Shown here in pieces: positions 57,585-64,000 of a stretch of 64,000 nucleotides of DNA. The translations under genes and the position numbers were made by a program. The stretch is from Trichosphaerium sp. ATCC 40318 (lineage: Eukaryota > Discosea > Flabellinia > Trichosidae): contig JALMLS010000070.1 in the NCBI GenBank assembly GCA_038496445.1, forward strand, positions 62,001 to 126,000, in the 5' to 3' direction. The notes under the pieces were generated by a model, which was given only the letters and a program-made list of their open reading frames with translations, did not search any database and had not been told where the DNA came from. Within the stretch, counting starts at the first letter, position 1, and each line of letters starts with the position of its first letter.

Positions 57585-59464
57585 ATGTCAAATTCACGTG
57601 TTGCTGATCCAAAGAAGCTCAAAAGAGGGTCTTCAGCGTCAGATGTTAAAGATAAGAGGTTTCAAATGTTTACTCATATAGATACTGCGTCTAAATCGTA
57701 CGTAACGATATCTTTTGGAGAAAAAAAAAAAGAATTTGGAATTTATAACCAAAACGATTAGTTTTTCTGGCTTTACTGAGCGTATGATGTACGGAGAGAA
57801 AATATCAGAGGACAGTGTCATTGACGACATCGTAAACGAGAAACCAAAGACTGCAGCAGACGGATTAGGTACCCTTATCCTCCCTTAGACAATTCTTGGG
57901 AACAGACTGTCGTTAACCATATATAATTCTGTAGGAAAAGGATTGCTGTCTCTTGGTCACAATTTAGTTAAAGGCGTTACTGGTATTGTGGTACACAAAT
58001 CTCATAGAAAAACATTTATTTATAATACACGTGGCTGAAGTGTTTTCTCTTTGTTAGGTTGAGCCTGTAAAAGGAGCAAAACATAGTGGTGGTGTAGGAT
58101 TTTTAAAGGGAGTTGCAGTTGGTTTAACAGGGTAAGCTCACGTGGTCATAGTAGCCACCCTTTTTTTTTCTTTTTTGAACGAACAGAAAAAAAATACCAG
58201 AATTCGTGTTGTGGAATTTCTATGCCTTCGTAAAAAATCAGCGCCTAAGGAAGGTAATTCTAGTGACTACGAACCTAGTTTCTATTGTTGGGAGTTTAGA
58301 TACATTCGTTATCAATGCATATGTTTTAAGTGACCAACAACGCACTTTTATTTCGAATATTTCAGAAAACCAGATGTCCTGATATTGTTGTTTTAGTGTT
58401 GTAACAAAGCCTGTTGTCGGTGTAGTTGATCTTGTCGCAAAAACATCTGAAGGCATTGCAAATACACCGCATACTATACACAACGCTTTGATGATTGCTA
58501 GAGAACCACCACAAGAAGGTAGTATTACTTTGTGTTTGTTTGATAAACGATTAACACAATGTCCTAGATAAAATAGCCCATTTCGGACAACCACTTTCTA
58601 GTTCTGTTCAGAAAGCAGACGATCAAGGAAAAATACACATTGCATTTGCTTGTTATAAACATATTAGAGAAAACGGTTTACAGTCGGTTGGTATTTTCAG
58701 GTTGGCTGCGAGCAAGAAAACGCTTTTAAAGTTGCGCGATCAAGTTGGTACGGTAAATGGCTTATCGTATCTTTCATTTACAAGTCTTTTTAGATTCAGG
58801 AGAGACATTAAAACTTGATCAGTATAATATGAACACGGTTGCTTGTCTGTACAAAGTATGTTTTTTTTTTTGTTTTCTTTTGCTATGCGCATTCTTATTT
58901 ATTGTGTAGCTTTATTTTGCTGAGCTTCCTGACTCTGTTATTCCATCATCTTCTTACTATGATCTACTACGAATGGCAGAACAGAAGAAACCAGAAAACG
59001 AAATAGTGATGCTCCTGAAACCGTTTGTTAAAAACTTAGAGGCTGTCAATCGAGTAAGTATTTTGTTTGGGTTTTACTTCGATTTTATGTGCTTACTTTT
59101 TATAGCACGTGCTTTTACAACTAATGGACGTATTATATGAAATTCATAAACAAAGCAAAGTAAATAAGATGGATGCCCATAACCTTTCAGTAGTATGGGT
59201 AAGTATAAGCTAAAACGTTTTTTTTTCTCGTTTTTTTCTTATTTTATTTTAAAGGTTCAAAATGTTCTAAAAGCTCCTCCTGCAACCCCTGACCAAGATG
59301 AAAACGCGTACCTCATGCAACTTCTACGAAATGCGCCAAAATTGGCAACTGTTATTAAAGTGATGATTGAACACTTTGAAGAAATATTTAGCATCACTGC
59401 TGAAGATCAAAGTGCTGGGAATGATGATGGTGAAATTTTAACTAATGATTGTCCGCTCGATTAA
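57585..59464 (+). CDS. RhoGAP with an N-terminal VPS13-C-terminal-like segment
   Basis: ATG 57585 (MSNSRVADPKKLKRG). Residues about 90-180 read GLLSLGHNLVKGVTGIV, VEPVKGAKHSGGVGFLKGV, then GVVTKPVVGVVDLVAKTSEG. This is the Gly/Lys/Pro pattern (KGVTG, KPVxGxxD, TSEGI) of the conserved region near the C-terminus of VPS13/ATG2-type lipid-transfer proteins. It is followed by a RhoGAP domain: FGQPLSSSVQK, LQSVGIFRLAASKKTL with the arginine-finger region GIFR, YNMNTVACLYKLYFAELPD and NKMDAHNLSVVW. RhoGAPs switch off Rho/Rac GTPases. The combination suggests membrane-recruited control of Rho signalling. An acidic end (SAGNDDGEILTND) precedes TAA 59462-59464. About nine exons. Confidence 0.82.
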
Positions 59465-59626
59465 AAAATAAGGTGTAAAATAAATAATAAGGTATAGGCA
59501 TTTCATAAAACCGTCGTGAACAAAACCCGAAAAAAACATTTGAATTTTTTTAGCTAAGTGGAGCTCCTTTGGTAAGAACTTAGCTAATCATAACAATGGT
59601 TTATTTAATGTGGTACAACGTTTTTG

Positions 59627-60242
59627 TTACACGATTGTGGCCTTCTCCAGTTCACCATCAAAATACCATCTCTTGTATTCTCCCTTTGGCTTACCATTTA
59701 CATAAAAACCCTTTTCCCATAATTGACCATTAACATGCCAAAGCTTATGCTCTTACACCATTCTCATAAGTGGTTTTTTCATACAAGATACCATTACGAT
59801 GCCACTGAGTCTTCAGACCCACTTGAGCACCATTTACAAAATAAGACAGCTCCAATAACTGTCCGTTCTCATGCCACTCAGTGTACTCACCTTCTCTCTT
59901 ACCATCTCGGTAATTATACTGAGAATACAATTCGCCGCTCTCATACCACTCCTGGTAGACTCCTTCATTTTTATTGTGGACAAAATAACAGAGGTTCCTT
60001 AAGACACCGTTGTCATGCCATAACTTAAACTCACCGTGTAGTTGACCGCGCATCCAAAACTCTTGACATACAATCATTGCTGTGAGTGTATTGTTTTCGT
60101 AGAATACCTTCCGTTGTAACCATTTGCCGTTTTTCTCGATGTTGCCGTCAAACCTTGTTGTTAGTGCCGTGTACTTTGATAAGACAGGCCATTTCAGGTA
60201 AACCTCGAAGTCTCTGTAGATTATTGCTATTTGAATCTCCAT
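59627..60242 (-). pseudogene. F-box-like/MORN_2 gene with a C-terminal frameshift
   Basis: From ATG 60242 the frame reads MEIQIAIIYRDFEVYLKW, PVLSKYTALTTRFDG and KNGKWLQR, the same head as at 2063, then about five repeats (HDNGVLRNLCYF, ESGELYSQYNY, HENGQLLELSYF, HRNGILYEKTTY) to a stop at 59745. In another frame the repeats go on (WHVNGQLWEKGFYVNGKPKG, WYFDGELEKA) to TAA 59627-59629, so about one base has been gained or lost near 59752. Upstream the head extends in frame (ALLLLP) with no ATG before a stop, so the original start may also be lost. The truncated 165-residue product may still be made. Confidence 0.75.
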
Positions 60243-60781
60243 TGGGAGTAGTAGTAATGCGTTATTTGCAGGTATTAATGAGCTAATCTAATTAATGTCT
60301 GCGTCAGAACACACGATACTAGAGACTACAAAACAAGCAAGTTTTAGAAACACGTAGATTGCGAATTGGTCAGCGTGCAAGAAGTAGATTGAGTGATTTT
60401 CTTTGGTAGAAAGGCTTTTTGTACAACAGGAGAGTTTTGTAGAATAAGAGGTTTTTTTAAAAGTGCATAGCCAAAGACTACGGAGAACATACAACACGGC
60501 TAACAGACAACAATGCAATTTATCAAATTACTCGTTTCATGCTTTGCTCTGTTAGCGCTATTTTGCATGCTATTGGTATGATGGTAGTCTTGGCAGTATA
60601 GCGTTGATCAAAGCAAAGCTCAACGAAAAGAATCAAAAGGGTTCATGTACCTCTTTAGAGTATCGAGCCATGATGTAAGAACAAACGGTCGGCGGACACT
60701 GTTTGTCAAGATTAAAGAAACAATCTTGCTAACGAAGTGAAGGACTTTAAGCCAGCCTTTTTGGCTTAATAAACATATTTT
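60243..60781. other. Intergenic region
   Basis: Short hydrophobic frames on both strands (for example a signal-peptide-like start at 60512) could not be extended into a consistent gene. Nothing else is recognised before the tRNA remnant. Confidence 0.35.
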
Positions 60782-60846
60782 TATCCTTAGCTCAGTTGGT
60801 TGAGCGGGAAGCTCTTAACTGTAGGGTTACGGGATCTAGACGGATA
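60782..60846 (+). pseudogene. Decayed tRNA-Lys
   Basis: TATCC and GGATA can pair as an acceptor stem and GCTC...GAGC keeps the D arm. An anticodon loop CTCTTAA is present but its stem (GGAAG against CTGTA) does not pair, and the T arm is broken. Derived from the intact gene at 56018 or a sibling. Confidence 0.55.
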
Positions 60847-60995
60847 CATGCACGCGAACATTCCGAAAAACAAAAACGATATCACGTGATAGTGACATTT
60901 AGTATGTAAAGGAACTGATAAAACTGATTTTATTGCTGCTTTTGTATTGATATCTGCAATAAATAAAAAAAGACGTGGTGTCGATTATATTGTTC

Positions 60996-63838
<2,843 letters not shown>

Positions 63839-64000
63839 TGTGAATAAACAACAAGGACAGATTTGGGCGACAAAAACTTTTTACATTTTTCGTATTTGAG
63901 CACGAAACCCAACAAAGTTTTATTGCGTTAATACCACATTTGGTGTCGTGTTTGGACGACAGCAATAATACAGCCGTTACAATTGTGAAACAATTATGGA

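Noticed and set aside
60512-60760. A small secreted protein starting MQFIKLLVSCFALLA
   Set aside because: The only intron that would extend it breaks the reading phase and is under 30 bases. Too weak to annotate.

Overview
The window is AT-rich nuclear DNA of a eukaryote. Nearly every conserved gene is cut by short GT-AG introns (mostly about 40-100 bases, often with a T-rich run before the acceptor and very often a GTACG donor). Genes are dense, on both strands, and often divergently paired over 100-300 bases. The content (vinculin/alpha-catenin protein, filamin-type protein, RhoGAP, Ran, Dcc1, peroxisomal AGPS, OSGIN-type flavoprotein, WD40-PP2C fusion, protease-associated-domain multi-TM proteins) fits a free-living amoeboid protist, most likely amoebozoan-like. 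That placement is inference; no species is recognised.

Layout. 1-3.6 kb: two tandem intronless MORN_2 (YwqK-type) repeat genes, the second with an F-box-like head. 3.6-13.6 kb: alpha/beta hydrolase, WD40-PP2C phosphatase, HAD phosphatase-like gene, a further F-box-like/MORN_2 gene, two unrecognised genes and Dcc1. 13.7-15 kb: a membrane-anchored, spliced MORN_2 gene and an LRR remnant. 15-22 kb: a multi-TM protein, a beta-helix type I membrane protein and an OSGIN-like flavoprotein. 22-31.7 kb: a decayed MORN_2 gene, three paralogous PA-domain multi-TM genes (two direct, one inverted) and a stop-interrupted F-box/LRR gene. 32-42 kb: WWE-like coiled-coil protein, secreted Cys-containing protein, AGPS-like FAD enzyme, NAD(P)-dependent reductase and a possible beta-propeller protein. 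42-47.8 kb: intronless Josephin-like protease, MORN_2 remnant, F-box/helical-repeat gene and two unrecognised genes. 47.8-55.4 kb: Ran, vinculin-family protein and an intronless CxxC protein. 56-64 kb: tRNA-Lys(CTT), filamin-like protein, RhoGAP with a VPS13-C-like segment, a frameshifted MORN_2 gene, a decayed tRNA-Lys and AGPS with a PTS2-like signal.

Two gene populations share the window. The housekeeping and cytoskeletal genes are intron-rich and intact. An accessory population is mostly intronless and repeat-rich, with several decayed members: MORN_2 proteins with a recurrent F-box-like head, an F-box/LRR gene, a CxxC protein with an F-box-like start and a Josephin-like protease. Its themes (substrate-binding repeats, F-box-like heads, a candidate deubiquitinase) suggest rapidly turning-over ubiquitin-related adaptors, possibly shared with large DNA viruses of amoebae. 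This is a hypothesis.

Spliced models were assembled by eye from frame, splice sites and family expectation. Where exon lengths were summed and found divisible by three, the entry says so; other exon borders are approximate.
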